NCBI RefSeq assembly: GCF_041296265.1
Contig: NC_091693.1
Location: 7,101,001 to 7,165,000 of the forward strand
DNA: 64,000 nucleotides
Direction of reading: 5' to 3'
Source of the DNA: Equus caballus
Lineage: Eukaryota > Chordata > Mammalia > Perissodactyla > Equidae
Under the pieces are notes generated by a model. That model ran no database searches. It saw only the letters and a program-made list of their open reading frames with translations, and was not told the DNA's origin. Shown here piece by piece: positions 1-10,815 of this stretch. Numbering within the stretch: position 1 is the stretch's first letter; the number at the start of each line of letters is the position of its first letter. A program made the position numbers and the translations under genes.

Positions 1-1110
1 ACAAGAATATTTATTAGCATTCCATTCTATAGAGCATAAGGTTAATGATCATCTTCTCTGCAATTAACTAGTGTTTGTTGTCTCTAAACTAAAGGAGATA
101 GGTACCTAGGCATCTGTTGTAATTCACGGTAAAGTTAAATCAAAGAGAGAAGGTCCAGGCCTCCGGACAGGGCAGCAGCCCGTCTGGTTACATCCTGGTG
201 GAGCCATCCCTGCCTCCCTCAATCATTTACGCCATTAGTGTAGATGGTTAATGGGAACAAAAGGTGACTCCAGGGTGTCTTATCCCCAGGGCTATCTGCA
301 TTCTCAGCGGGCAGTTAAACATCTTTACTTTTTCGCGCCCTTTAGGGGGTGGAAGCATTCCTTTGTCTTTTAGATTGTAGAGCTAACGGTCCCTTAAGTA
401 CACTGCCGGAGAAAGTATCATATGGTTAGTAAAGTAAAGGGCTGAAAAGCTAAGCTAAACTATAAATCTTCAAGAATAAAAAAGAGAAATAAGTATACAC
501 ATAACCTTGATAGAAAGCATGCATATAATTCAGAAAATATCGGGGGTGTTGGCCGGCCATTCTTCACCGAGGGGCATTCTTGCACCCCTCGGCCCTTCTA
601 CTCACCAATTATTTATTATTTATTGCTTTTAGGAGAAAACCTCTATAACATTTTAACAGAAAGCAGAAGGTCAAGAATAATATATAGATACTTCTTGACC
701 ATCCAATTAACCAGCAAACTTAGAAGGACGATGCATATGTATATTTAGACAAAGAACTGGAGGGAGAAGGAAACATTAACCAGATGGAGGCCATAAACCT
801 AATTCGACATCTTATCTGGGCAGGATTCCTTTCTGATTGTCTCACATGGGACTGTGTGCTCCTCCATTAATTAACTGAAAAATATCTTGAAAGTTACCTG
901 CAGGTGGTCACATTCTCTTACTGTATCTAATTTTCCCGGGAGGTAGTGCCTCCCAAGCAGCCACCCAAAGGAGTGAAAACTGGAGGTTAAGAAAGGAAAA
1001 GGAATGAAGGGCAATTAGAAGCAGCACAGGTTTCAGAACTATGTGAGGGGCTGGCCGGTTATTCTTCACCAAGGGGCGGCCCTGCACCCCTCGGCGTTAA
1101 TCAGCTGGAC
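1..1110. mobile_element. LTR-retroelement-like fossil, family not assigned
   Basis: AT-rich sequence with two diverged copies, about 500 bp apart (near 547-595 and 1049-1096), of a motif that begins TGGCCGG and contains a short hairpin (CCGAGGGG ... CCCCTCGG). The repetition, an AATAAA-like composition on the minus strand and the absence of host coding sequence suggest degraded LTR-element sequence. I cannot name the family. It could be another type of interspersed repeat. Confidence 0.3.
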
Positions 1111-1249
1111 CCTGTCAAACAGCCGATCAAATGATGTAGCCACGGCTCCCAGCAAGGGGGTGTACATCTGTTGGGAATAACATTCTGCCCCTTCCTCTCT
1201 GAGGCCCACCGACAGACAGGAAAGCCTGCACTCCACCTGTATCGGGCAG

Positions 1250-2289
1250 ACATTGCTGCATAACAAAATTCCCCCAAACTAGTGGCTTACCACAGCACCC
1301 ATGTTATTATTTGCTCACTGTCCTGTGTTCCAAGAAGGTGGATAGGACACAGCAGAGGTGGTTAGTCTCTGCTCCGCACAGTGTCAGCTAAGGCTAGAAC
1401 ACCCAAGAGTGCTTCTTCACTTACATGTCTGGTGCTTCAGGACAGCTCAAACTGCTGAAGGGCAGCTAGAACAGTGGAACTGGGGTCACATATGAAGGGC
1501 TTCGATTCCCACCATCATCTGGCATCCTCAGTTCTCCGGGCAGTTTCTCCACATGGCCTTTTCGTGTGTCTCCCCAGAAGAGCTCTCAGAGCTCCTGAGT
1601 GCACAAAAGCAAAAGCTGCCAGGCCTGAGGCTTAGGCCAGAACTGGCGGGAGGTGACTTCTGTCACATCCTATTGCTTAAAGCCAGTCACATGTCCCAGG
1701 CAGATTCAAGGGGAGAGGACCATGTAAGAGTGTGAACAGGGAGGTATAGCTCTTTGGGAGTCGCAGTGTAACAGTCCATTAAACGGCTCCTGTTGACCAT
1801 TCCAAGGGCCGGGCAGGAAGCAGACGCAGGGGCAGGCCACACAGACATTGTCTCCTGAAACGCAGTGAACATATGGGTCCAGCCCACTGCTGGGCCCTGC
1901 AGCAGCTCTCTCTCCCAACCTGGGAGAGTGAGCGCCTGGCAAGGCTTCCATGGGGGAGGTAACCCTAGATCCATGTCTTTAAAATGACACAGAACATAGT
2001 CAGTCAAATGGAAGAGCATGTACAAAAGTATACAAGGGAGAAAGCACTTAGAGATTCAGTCTTGGTGGATCCTTAAATTTCAAGTCAGAGATGAGGGTGG
2101 AGCCAAATCAGGGTCCACAAGAGTCTGTGCTACAAATCGGGCTGGGAATTGTAGCGGTGTAGATTGCCATCAAAGCCCCCAGAATATAATGGAGAAGTTA
2201 ATCAAAGGACAATGTCTAGAGTCAGGAGAGAAAAGCACTCATATCAGCGCCTCAAAGAACATTCTTTGTAGCAAGATGTGGCCATCAGC
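1250..2289. repeat. ancient interspersed repeat, unassigned
   Basis: The segment opens with a TGCTGCATAACAA-type motif that recurs near 47,805, so this is repetitive DNA. I could not assign a family. No coding region is supported; the short open frames here have no recognisable protein content. Confidence 0.35.
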
Positions 2290-2737
2290 TCCTCACATCA
2301 AGAGGTAGCTTCATCTTGAATCTGGACAGGCTTGTGACGGCTTTAACCAATAGACAGCAACAGAAGAGATGCTGTGTGACTTCTGAGGCCAAGTCAGAAA
2401 AGGCCATGCAGCTTCCGCCTCGATCTTCTGGGACATGTGCTCTGGGAGGAGGCAGCCGCCATGTAAGATCACCATGCTGGAGTGGCCAGGTGTAGCTGCT
2501 CTGGTCCAGAGCCCACCGAGCTCTCAACTGACAGCCAGCAACACTGCCAGCCATGTGAGGAAGCCACCATGGACACCAGGCCAGTCGAGTTTGCAAATGA
2601 CTCCAGCTCTAGTCAACATCCGACTTCAACCATATGACAGACACCAAGCAAGAACAGCCCTGCCAAGGCCTTCTTGAATTTCTGATCCATAAAGTTTAAT
2701 TTTGGGATAATTTGTCATGTGGCAATACATAACTGAA
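2290..2737 (+). mobile_element. MLT1-type solo LTR (ERVL-MaLR fossil)
   Basis: The text follows the MLT1C/D-like LTR pattern. A GACGGCTTTAACCAATAGA stretch is followed by GCTGTGTGACTTCTGAGGC, then a GATAATTTGTCATGTGGCAA end close to an AACTGAAACA terminus. It is a diverged solo LTR with no internal region beside it. Age is early placental or older, judged from divergence. Confidence 0.6.
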
Positions 2738-3504
2738 ACACCAAGGTTGCAAACTCAACCCTAAGCCTAATCCTATAGCAGCCAGATAGCTAACGTAAAT
2801 CAGGGTTAGTGGGGCCTGATATGGGACAACCAGGTGGGAACCCTGTGTACCGGGGACCAGGCTGTGCTGCTCTGGGCTGTATTTGCCCCCCTCCCCTTTC
2901 TGCCTGCACCCCAGTTCACAGTTCCCCCTTCATCTGGATTCACTGGGGTTCAGCCAATGGGAAACGTGAGCAGGAGACTGGAGAGCAGGAGGAAGGGGCC
3001 AGGGCAATTCTCCCCTCTCTCCCTGTGGTCGTGCTTCCTCCACAGCTCCAACCAGCTAGACAATCCTACTGGGTTTTCAGCTTCAGTTAGGCGATTCCAT
3101 CTCTGGGTTCTGGTGACACCCTTTGTTCCTCCAGCCTGGAGCGGCAGTGGCTTCTCGCTGCTCTAATTTCTGATTGCATCACTGGCTCCTGTCTGGCCCC
3201 TCAGCTCCTCCATCTGCTGCATAACCACCCCGATGTGTGGATGTCCCTCTGTTCTAATACGGGAGTGGTTTCCGTATCCTCACCAGGCCCCCACAGGTAT
3301 AGCAGTTCCAGCCTACTGTGCCCAAGGAGGAAAGTCGGCACTGTGTTTTGAGATATCCCAATGCAGCAGAAGCCAGAAATCAGGATTGTCATGGGGAATG
3401 TTCTGATATTTCAAACACTGTGGATGCCAACAGTCCTCTGACTTCAGAGTAGGTGGAGGCAGCAGGAGCCACTGAGGAGGAGCAGCTGGAGCAGTTCACT
3501 CACT
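2738..3504. other. intergenic stretch with no recognised feature
   Basis: Nothing in this stretch resembles a coding exon, a structured RNA or a repeat I can name. The overlapping open frames at 2,809-3,166 are rich in Pro and Ser and look like chance. Confidence 0.4.
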
Positions 3505-3659
3505 GTGTCAGTGAACAGGCCTTTACTGAGCACCTGCTGTGTACAGGCACTGTGTGAGGAGCTGGGGACAGAGTGGTGAGCAAAAGAGATGGTCTTTGCC
3601 CTTGTATGCTTATATCATAGTGGGGAAGACAGATGAACAAACGAAGGAGAGGGAGAAAA

Positions 3660-4498
3660 GTGTGTGGCTGCTGGTAGGGATGCAAACCAGTGCAGCTACT
3701 ATGGAAAATAGTATGGAGATTTCTCAGAAACTTAAAAATAGAAATACCAGGGGCCAGTCTGGTAGAGAAGAAGTTAAGTTCACACGCTCCACTTCAGCAG
3801 CCTGGGGTTCACAGGTTTGCATCCTGGACACATACCTACGCACTGCTTATCAAGCCATGCTGTGGCAGGTGCCCCACATGTAAAAAATACAGGAAGATAG
3901 GCACAGATGTTAGCTCAGGGCTAATCTTCCTCAACCAAGAAAAGAGAAACATCATATGATCCAGCTATCCCGCTACCGGATATTTATTCAAAAAACATGA
4001 AATCAACAATTTGAAGAGATTTATGCACCCCTATGTTCATCGCAGCATTATTCACAATAGCCGGTTGAGGAAGTAACTCAAGTGCCCATCAACGGATGAA
4101 TGGATAAAGAAGACGTATATATATCTTACAATGGAACATTACTCAGACATAAAAAAGACAAAATCCTGCCATTTGCAACAACATGGATGGGCCCTGAGGG
4201 TATGATGTTAAATGAAATAAGTCAGACAGAGAAAGACAAAGACCACATGATTTCACTCATATGTGGAAGAGAAACAAACACGTGGATAAGAAGAACAGAT
4301 TAGTGGTTACCAGAGGGGAAGGGGGAGGAGGAAGGGGAGAAGTAAAGGCACACATGTGTGTAGTGACAGATAAAAGCTAGACTACTGGTGGTAAGCAGGA
4401 TGCCGTCTATACAGAAACTGATAAATAAGGTACAGCTGAAATTTACACAATGTTATAAGCCAATATGACCTCAATAAGACAATTTTAAAAATAAAGAA
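3660..4498 (+). mobile_element. L1 LINE 3' fragment (end of ORF2 plus 3' UTR)
   Basis: The typical L1 ORF2 C-terminal text is present: AACCAGTGCAGCTACTATGG, CATATGATCCAGCTATCCCG, TTCACAATAGC, CAACATGGATGGGCCCTGAG and ACCACATGATTTCACTCATA. It ends in an AATTTTAAAAATAAAG tail. It is truncated at the 5' end and diverged, with an ERE SINE inserted at about 3,750-3,943. Confidence 0.85.
3750..3943 (+). mobile_element. ERE-type SINE inside the L1 fragment
   Basis: A tRNA-derived head (GTTAAGTTCACACGCTCCAC) is followed by the ERE body and the GATGTTAGCTCAGGGCTAAT tail of the equine repetitive element family. Flanking L1 text on both sides shows an approximate duplication (AGAAATACCA / AGAAACATCA). 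It is older and more diverged than the ERE near 8.7 kb. Confidence 0.75.
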
Positions 4499-5116
4499 TG
4501 AACATTGTGTGGTATGTGCCACGCAGAGAATGAAATGTGGGTGATATTGTGTGAACATGGGTGGGGAGAGTCAGGCTTTAGTGAGGGTGACATGATGGCA
4601 TCATAGAGATGGAGGCATCTGGCTGAGACTTGAAGGAAAAAAGGGAGCCAGCACTACGAAGATCTGGGAGGACGCTGTTCCTAAAAGAGGGAATGGCCAT
4701 CAGAGAGTCCCCAAGGCAGGAAACAGCTGGGAGTGTGAGACGAACGGCAAGGAGGCTGGCATGGCTGGGGCAGAAAGAGCGAAGGAGTAGGGGGACAATG
4801 TGAAGATGGGGAAGCTGCAGGGACCACAGGAAGGAGTCTGGATTTTACTCTAAGTACAAGAAGAAGCCACTGGAAGGTTTTAAGCAGGGAAGTACTGTGA
4901 TCTGACTTATGTTTTTGAAAGATCCCCCAAGCTATGGTGCGAGGACTGCAAGTAGTTCACAAGATTAGAGCCACGGAAACCAGTTTGTAAGCAATTGTGG
5001 TGGTCCAGGCGGGAGCAGATGGTGCTTGAGCCAGGGTGTGGACAGTGAAGGGGGGAGAAGAGAGCAGGTTTGGGAGAGCACTGTGTCACAGAAATCAGGA
5101 GGCAGAAGGGGAGGTG

Positions 5117-5375
5117 GGTTTTTTTTTGGTTAGGAAGATTTACCCTGAGCTAACATCTGTTGGTAATCTTCCTCTTTTTTTTTTTTTTTTTTTTTTTTGC
5201 TTGAGGAAGATTAGCCCTGAGCTAACCGTCTGTGCCTATCTCCCTCTATTTTGTATGTGGGTCGCCATGACATCATAACTAACAAGTAGACGAGGTCTGT
5301 GCCCAGGAACCGAAGCGGTGAACCTGAGCTGCTGAAGCGGAGCGCACAGAACTTTAACCACCCAAGGAGGGGAGT
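5117..5375 (-). mobile_element. ERE-type SINE, minus strand, with internal poly-T
   Basis: It reads in reverse as an ERE: AGGAAGATTAGCCCTGAGCT, a TTTTGTATGTGGGTCGCC block, and GAACTTTAACCACCC at the tRNA-like end. A long T run at 5,176-5,198 and a second, partial copy of the GAAGATTTACCCTGAGCTAA tail at about 5,130 suggest a duplicated tail or two copies side by side. Confidence 0.75.
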
Positions 5376-5394
5376 TTTCAGACAGAAATGGTCT

Positions 5395-5520
5395 GGAGGA
5401 CTTGTTAAAATGCAGGCTGTTGGTTCAGTGGGTCTCCCGGCCTCAGAGAATTTGCATTTCTAACAAGCTATCATGTGATGCTGATGATGCTGGTCCAGAG
5501 ATCACATTTTGAAAACCACT
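5395..5520 (-). mobile_element. MER5A-like hAT-Charlie fragment
   Basis: In reverse it matches the MER5A non-autonomous DNA transposon pattern: CTCATTTCAAAATGTG-type start, a GACCAGCATCATCAGCATCA core and AACAAGTCC. About 130 bp remain. Confidence 0.5.
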
Positions 5521-5524
5521 CATC

Positions 5525-5862
5525 GAGAACAACACCTTCTAACAGAAATATAATGCGAGCCACATGTGATTTTAAAATTCCTAGTAGCCACATTTAAAAA
5601 GTAAAAAGAAACAGTGAAAGTAATTTTAATAAAATATCTCACTCATATATTTTATTAATAGATCCCAAATACTATCATTTGAACATATTATCAATATTTT
5701 TTAAATTCCTGAGATATTTTACATTCTTTTTCTTGTACTAAGTCTTTGAAATCCCCATGTGTATTTTATATTTACAGCATATCTCAATTAGGATGAGCTA
5801 AGTGCTCAATAGCCACTTGTGTGGCCAGTGGCTACCATACTGGACAGCACAGGACAGACCTG
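5525..5862. mobile_element. non-autonomous hAT-Charlie-like element with inverted ends
   Basis: The ends are related as inverted repeats: a GCCACATGTGATTTT side and a TAGCCACTTGTGTGGCCAGT ... ACTGGACAGCAC side around an AT-rich core. This is the layout of the old MER1-group elements. Family assignment is approximate. A related element lies at 57,115-57,540. Confidence 0.5.
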
Positions 5863-6039
5863 TTATTTAGGATCAGTGAGTTGAGGATGGACAAATGCCT
5901 CTCGAGTTTAGCAACAAGGAAGAGCTTTAGCAATATAAATTATCGTTTTTGTAAAATAGAGGGAGAGATGGGGAGGGGAGCATGCAGACCCTTCCTGAAG
6001 TTTGGCTGAGGTTTTATAATGGATGGATCAGGCTGACAA

Positions 6040-6698
6040 CGCTCAAACCCAACACTGGAAATTAACATCACAAAAAAAGAAACATCCAGACATTACTACG
6101 CGCCTCCTGAGGGAAGGACTCGACATTACCCATGAAGTCTACTTACCCCCAAACTGAACCTGAATCTGACCCAGCCTCTACATCTACCACTTTGCAGGAC
6201 ATACAGGGGACATAAAATACTAAAGGACACCAAAAAGTGCAACCTGCCAAATCAGACTGTAGGATGAATGAGAGGGAGGGGGAACTGTCACAGAATGAAA
6301 GACTTGAAGACGTACCAACCAAATGCAGCGCATGGATCCTGTTCGGCTTCTGATAGGAACAAGCCAACAGTTACAAGACCTTTATAGGACAAATAGGGAA
6401 ATTCGGAGACGGGCTGAATACTAGATAAAATTAAGGAATTATTCATCTTTTAGGCGTGATACAGGGTTTGTTTTTTTTTAAGAACCTTACATTTTAGAGG
6501 TACATAGAGAAGTATTTATGGGTGAAATCATATGATGTCTGGGATTTGCTTTAAGCCAATTCGGCGGGCAGGGGAGGCGGAGAAATAAAACAAGATCGGC
6601 CATTCGTTGATCATTAAAGAAGGGCACCTGGAGGATCGTTATAGCGCTCTATTTTTGTGCATGGTTGAACATTACCATAATAAGGTTTTAAAAAGTTG
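6040..6698 (+). mobile_element. L1M-type 3' end (old LINE)
   Basis: It contains the old-L1 3' text GATGTCTGGGATTTGCTTTA, GATAAAACAAGATCGGCC-like sequence and a CATAATAAGGTTTTAAAAAG tail. It ends in an oligo-A/G run at about 6,690-6,709. Confidence 0.5.
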
Positions 6699-6774
6699 GG
6701 GGGGGGGGGAATGGCTGTGAAAGAAAACTGAGAAAAGAAGGCAAAGGGGTTTTTTGATTTTTAAGACCGGAGCA

Positions 6775-7335
6775 CAGGAACAGGCTGAGCTGACAAGGGG
6801 CGGGCAGACGCAGGCGAGCCGGAAGGGGCCGAGCAGGCCCCAGGGCCCACACAGCGGCAGGGGCGTCGGTCTCGCTCTCCCCCGAGTTGGGAGCTCCACT
6901 GCTGCCCGAACTTCAGCTCGGGAGCCCGCAGCTCCTAGCCCAGATCGTCTGTCCACGCTCCCCGCCTACAGCCCAGCGGGCGCCCCAAGTCGCGCCTGCG
7001 CAGCAGTGCCGCCTCTGGCGCGCAGTCCAGGCCCTACACCCCATAATCCCCGGCGTCGCTCTGGAGGCGCCCTCTCAGACAAGAGCAAGGTGAGGCGGCT
7101 GCTGTCGCGTGGCCTCCTGGGAAATGCAGTTTGCCTGCCAGGCCGGAGCCACCGCTTAACACGCCCGCGAGACTACACGCCCCACAACGCGCCGCGCGCG
7201 CAGCGGCGGAGCGGCATGTTGCTGCCTCCACGTGGCGGCTGAGCGGTTATGCCCAGCCTGGAAACGGTGCTGGGAGGGGTGGAGGGGGGAGCAGGAGAGG
7301 GGGCGGAGCTGGGGAAGCTGAGGCTTGGCCTGGGA
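6775..7335. promoter_or_regulatory. orphan CpG island, probable promoter
   Basis: A GC-rich block dense in CpG follows AT-rich repeats abruptly. It contains GC boxes, an NRF1-like CGCGCCTGCGCAGC and a CCTCCTGGGAAATGCAGTTT stretch resembling the ZNF143 promoter motif in reverse. Possible splice donors follow at 7,089/7,090 (CAAG|GTGAGG) and 7,387/7,388 (AAAG|GTAGGT). No protein-coding exon is recognised here. It may start a non-coding RNA or an alternative LRFN3 transcript; this is inference. Confidence 0.6.
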
Positions 7336-7459
7336 AGCCCTGGGAGGCCTTTCAGAGGGTGAGGTTCCCCAGACCTGGACCAAGAAAGGTAGGTAGTCGT
7401 GAAGAAATTGGAGTTGGGGTCCGCTCTGAAGATTAAATGAAACCAAGACAATGACTGTT

Positions 7460-7675
7460 ACCTGCATATTATCATTATTTTACAGCTAGTACTTACTTCT
7501 CTCAGTGCTTTACGTGCATCTCATTTAATGCTCCCAACAGCCAGACCCCTTTACGGGAATGAAGCTGAGGTCCAGAGAAGGGAATGACCTGCCCAAAGTC
7601 ACTCAGCTGGTCTGTGGCCGAGCTGGGATTTGAATCCAGGCTGTCAGGCTTCAGAGTCTGTGCTTTTCTTTACTA
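7460..7675 (+). mobile_element. MIR SINE
   Basis: It shows the MIR core and tail: CTTTACGTGCATCTCATTTA, TGAAGCTGAGGTCCAGAGAA, GGGATTTGAATCCAGGCTGT. Confidence 0.8.
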
Positions 7676-7689
7676 TAAATATAACACCC

Positions 7690-7985
7690 TTTGATCACTC
7701 TATAAATTATCCCAAGATTATAATTAGCACATGAATCTGGATGACCTTTAGTATATGGGTCTCCTTGACTTGGTGATTAGTTCCTACCCACTTGTGACTT
7801 AGCCTTGCTCCAGGACAGAGTTTCAATCAGTATAAATTTATAATTATCACATGAATCAGCACAGGTTTGTGTTCACAGGGATCAGATTTCTGATTGGCAC
7901 TTGAATCAGCAGTGGTTTGTGTTAGGAGTTGGAATCATTGGGTTTCTGATTCACACATGGATCTGCACGCAGGGATTATGTTCAT
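7690..7985. repeat. degenerate 50-56 bp tandem repeat
   Basis: A motif of the form TRATTNNCACATGAATCWGCA appears at 7,721, 7,841, 7,891 and 7,947, the last three spaced 50 and 56 bp. It is followed each time by a GGTTTGTGTT or similar block. It is an old diverged minisatellite; no function can be read from it. Confidence 0.5.
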
Positions 7986-7999
7986 GTCTAGAAAGCCCT

Positions 8000-8285
8000 A
8001 TCCCCTTTTGGTCCAGGTGACCTCCTCCTCAAATGTTGCCCCTATTCCTTCCCTGAACCCCCACCCCTGCCAGGAGGCAGGCCCACTTGGTGATTTCCTT
8101 GCTTCTCCCCTCTCCCCCATCTGTTCATAAGGGAATACCACAGTGACAACCTCAGGTTGAGAAATTATCTGTTCTCTTTCTGCCTTATGAGGTGACACAG
8201 TCCCAAAGCCTGGTCTGTGTCTGATTCGCGGGCATGTTCCCAGCATATGGCCAGGCCCCCAGTGAGGGCTCAATAAATGTTTGGG
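8000..8285 (+). mobile_element. L2 LINE 3' end
   Basis: It carries an L2-like ATTCCTTCCCTGAACCCCC block and ends with CAGTGAGGGCTCAATAAATG, the usual L2 3' terminus. Confidence 0.6.
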
Positions 8286-8726
8286 GAAAGAGCATGGGCA
8301 CTCACCACACCTTTCTGTACTGACCTAAAGATTTAACAGATCACACCAGATTCACTTTGCCCTCAAAGGGGTCAAATTTGTAGTCACCTACCCCAAAGGC
8401 AGGGGACCAGAGTGGGTGGGTGGGTGGTCTGGGTGAGGCTGGGCACATCTCCCTGGAGCAGGATTTGGTGTAAGGGATGGAAGGAGATTCCACAGTCTCT
8501 TCCTGCGCCTCCCCTGAGGCTGTGGATCCGGTGGTGATCCAGATAGTGATGTTGGGTCCATTATAATCCAAATTCTTTTTGCATACTTGTGACTGGGTGG
8601 GAGCTGCTCAGCCTGGCAATATGTTCTCAGCCCCCTTGCATCCCTGATGGCCAGGTTACTAGTTCTTCCCAGTAAAATATGGGCAGAAGGAAACTATGTA
8701 GGTCACTTCTGGGCCAAGTTTTTTAA
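8286..8726. other. intergenic stretch with no recognised feature
   Basis: I find no exon, RNA gene or nameable repeat in this stretch. Confidence 0.4.
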
Positions 8727-8990
8727 GAAGCTGGCAGGGACCGACCCCGTGGCTGAGTGGTTAAGTTCGCACACTCCGCTTCGGCGGCCTGGGGTTTCTC
8801 TGGTTCAGATCTTGGGCACGGACATGGCACGACTCGTCAGGCCACGTTGAGGTGGCGTCTCACATGCCACAACTAGAAGGACCTACAACTAAAATATACA
8901 ACTATGTACTGGGGGGATTCGGGGAGAAAAAACAGAAAAAAAAGAAGATTGGCAACAGTTGTTAGCTCAGGTGCCAATCTTTAAAAAGAA
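8727..8990 (+). mobile_element. ERE1-type SINE (tRNA-Ser-derived), well preserved
   Basis: It opens with CCCCGTGGCTGAGTGGTTAA and continues through the tRNA-like head, CCACAACTAGAAGGACC and the ACAACTATGTACTGGGGGGA tail to an A-rich end. The flanks show an imperfect duplication (AAGCTGGCA / AGGCTGGCA). This element is the main evidence for a perissodactyl source. Confidence 0.9.
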
Positions 8991-9925
8991 AAAGGCTGGC
9001 AAACCTTCCCCACCCTGTCTGCTCCCATTTGCCTGGTGGAAGCAGATAATTCTGAGCCCCAGGAAGTAATGGAGGCACGTGATTAACAAGTCTCTTGCGT
9101 GAATCACCAGATGGACGACAGCTGCTAATCAAGCAGGTCGCCTGTGGCAAGAAATAAACTATTGTATGAAGTCACTGAAATCCAGGGGGTTATTTGTTAC
9201 AGCAGCTGGCATCACACTCACCAGTACAATGACCCTCCTCTCTGGGCCCCTGCTGTCAGTACAGCTTGAACACCCCGTCATTCTGTGGAAGAGCTTCTGA
9301 CCCCTAGTTGTGGTATTCAGGCTTTCACACAGTAGGTCTGTCCAGTGGCCCAAGTCTCTATATTTGCGAGTTAAAAGTCATCAGTACCTTTCCCTCCGTT
9401 CTTTGCACAAATGTAAACTTTTCCCCACGTTCTTATGGAAGTCTTCTTCCCTGTTGATGGGTAGAAGTCATTAAAACAGACCCTGAAAGTTGCGTTAGTT
9501 CTCCCACCATAGTTAAGCAGAACCTCACGCACAGGGTCTTGTGGTTGCCCCGCAGAAGTCGGTGCTTGCCTGGGACCCCTGAGTCTGATGTAGGGTGGTT
9601 AGTGTGTGTGTATGGGGGGAGGACATGTTCATCTTCCTGCCCCTCCCTTTGACCCCTCCAAAGGTGGGTGCACCTTTAGACCCTTCTTTAAAGTGAGTCC
9701 CTGGTCCTGGGTACCAATTCATGGGCTAATTACCAAGCTGAGCTGATTCCAGTGAACCCCACTGGCTCGACTTGGGTCAGTGAGTACTAGTTGAGGACAA
9801 GGGGACGCCACCTCACCTCCATCCCTCCTTGCCCTAACAACCCCCGGACTTGGAAGGGGCCCACTTTTATTTATAAAGTGACCCTTTTTTGGCAGACAGA
9901 CTGACTTCATTGATTTGAGTGTGCA
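8991..9925. other. intergenic stretch with no recognised feature
   Basis: No exon-like, RNA-like or named repeat sequence was recognised. Short open frames here have no family signature. Confidence 0.4.
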
Positions 9926-10300
9926 TGCGGACCTGTGTGCTTGTGCGTGTGTGTGTGTGTGTGTACCCATCCCTTGTAGGTGTTTGATGTGACCACGTTT
10001 CTTGTGTGTATGTGGGGGAGTGTGGCTCACATGTGTGCAAGAGAGAATCTATGTGCAGAGTATGTGTCTACACATGTGACCTCTCACACGTCTGAGTGTG
10101 AGTCTGTGTGTGTGTTTTGGAGGTGTGTGTCTAAATGTGCACTTGTGTGTGTCCCCTGTATTTGAACATGAGGCCAGCTGTATGTGTGTTCCATGTGCCT
10201 GCTGTGTCTGTGTGTGTTCTGGCGAACCTCTGAGGACGTGATGTGCCTGTGTGAGTGTGGGTGTGTCCCCTGTGTGTATCTGTGTTTATTCTAGCAGATT
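9926..10300. repeat. (TG)n-rich microsatellite tract
   Basis: A pure TG run lies at about 9,946-9,963. It is followed by interrupted TGTG-rich sequence to about 10,300. Confidence 0.85.
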
Positions 10301-10599
10301 CTGTGTGTAGATAAGAGCAGTCCCCTTGCCCCCGAGGCCCCCTCAGCTCCCAGGCAGATTAACCTCACTCTTCCCGCTGTGGCTGTTTCTACTGCTTCTG
10401 TTCCCTTCTCCAGATGTTCCAATTAAGTAAATGCAGCAATTAAGCGGAGCCTCCCCAAAAAACATCCCACCAGGACCCCCTTCCAGGAGCTAATGAGGAG
10501 TCACAGCACATGCAGACACACGCACAGTACTATTCAGGTGCTGCAGGGACACCAGACTGCACATGCTATGGTGTGAGGGCACACGAACGGCACAGGGGA

Positions 10600-10815
10600 C
10601 ACTTGTGCCCGCCTGCTTCATCTGTCCTTATCCTTCAGGTCGCAGCATAAAGGTCTCCTCCTCCAGGAAGCCTCTCTGACTCCCTGGGGTCAGGGGTAGA
10701 AGGAGTGGACTCTGCCTCTGGGCCTCACACCCCTCTGCTTCCCCCATCAGAGCCCTGACCACTCTGGCCTGGGCTGTGTCATCAAAGCCCTTATTATTCT
10801 GCCCTGTGCTTCCTC
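10600..10815 (+). mobile_element. L2 LINE fragment
   Basis: L2-like text is present: CAGGTCGCAGCATAAAGGTC, CTCCTCCAGGAAGCCTCTCT and a CAAAGCCCTTATTATTCTGC block. It is diverged. Confidence 0.5.

Larger units (their letters stand above)
3505..5090 (-). mobile_element. L2 LINE fragment, split by an L1 insertion
   Basis: The left part (about 3,505-3,660) reads as an inverted L2 3' end (ACTGAGCACCTGCTGTGTAC and a GGGGACAGAGTGGTGAGCAA block). The right part (about 4,500-5,090) continues as inverted L2 body, for example CTGTGATCTGACTTATGTTT and GTGGTGGTCCAGGCGGGAGC. The two halves are separated by an L1 3' fragment, so the L2 is the oldest layer. Confidence 0.6.

Noticed and set aside
4100-4303. 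small protein gene at 4.1 kb
   Set aside because: The open frame lies within L1 ORF2 3' sequence.
8727-8800. tRNA-Ser gene
   Set aside because: The tRNA-like head belongs to an ERE SINE; the acceptor end is missing and a SINE body with A-tail follows.
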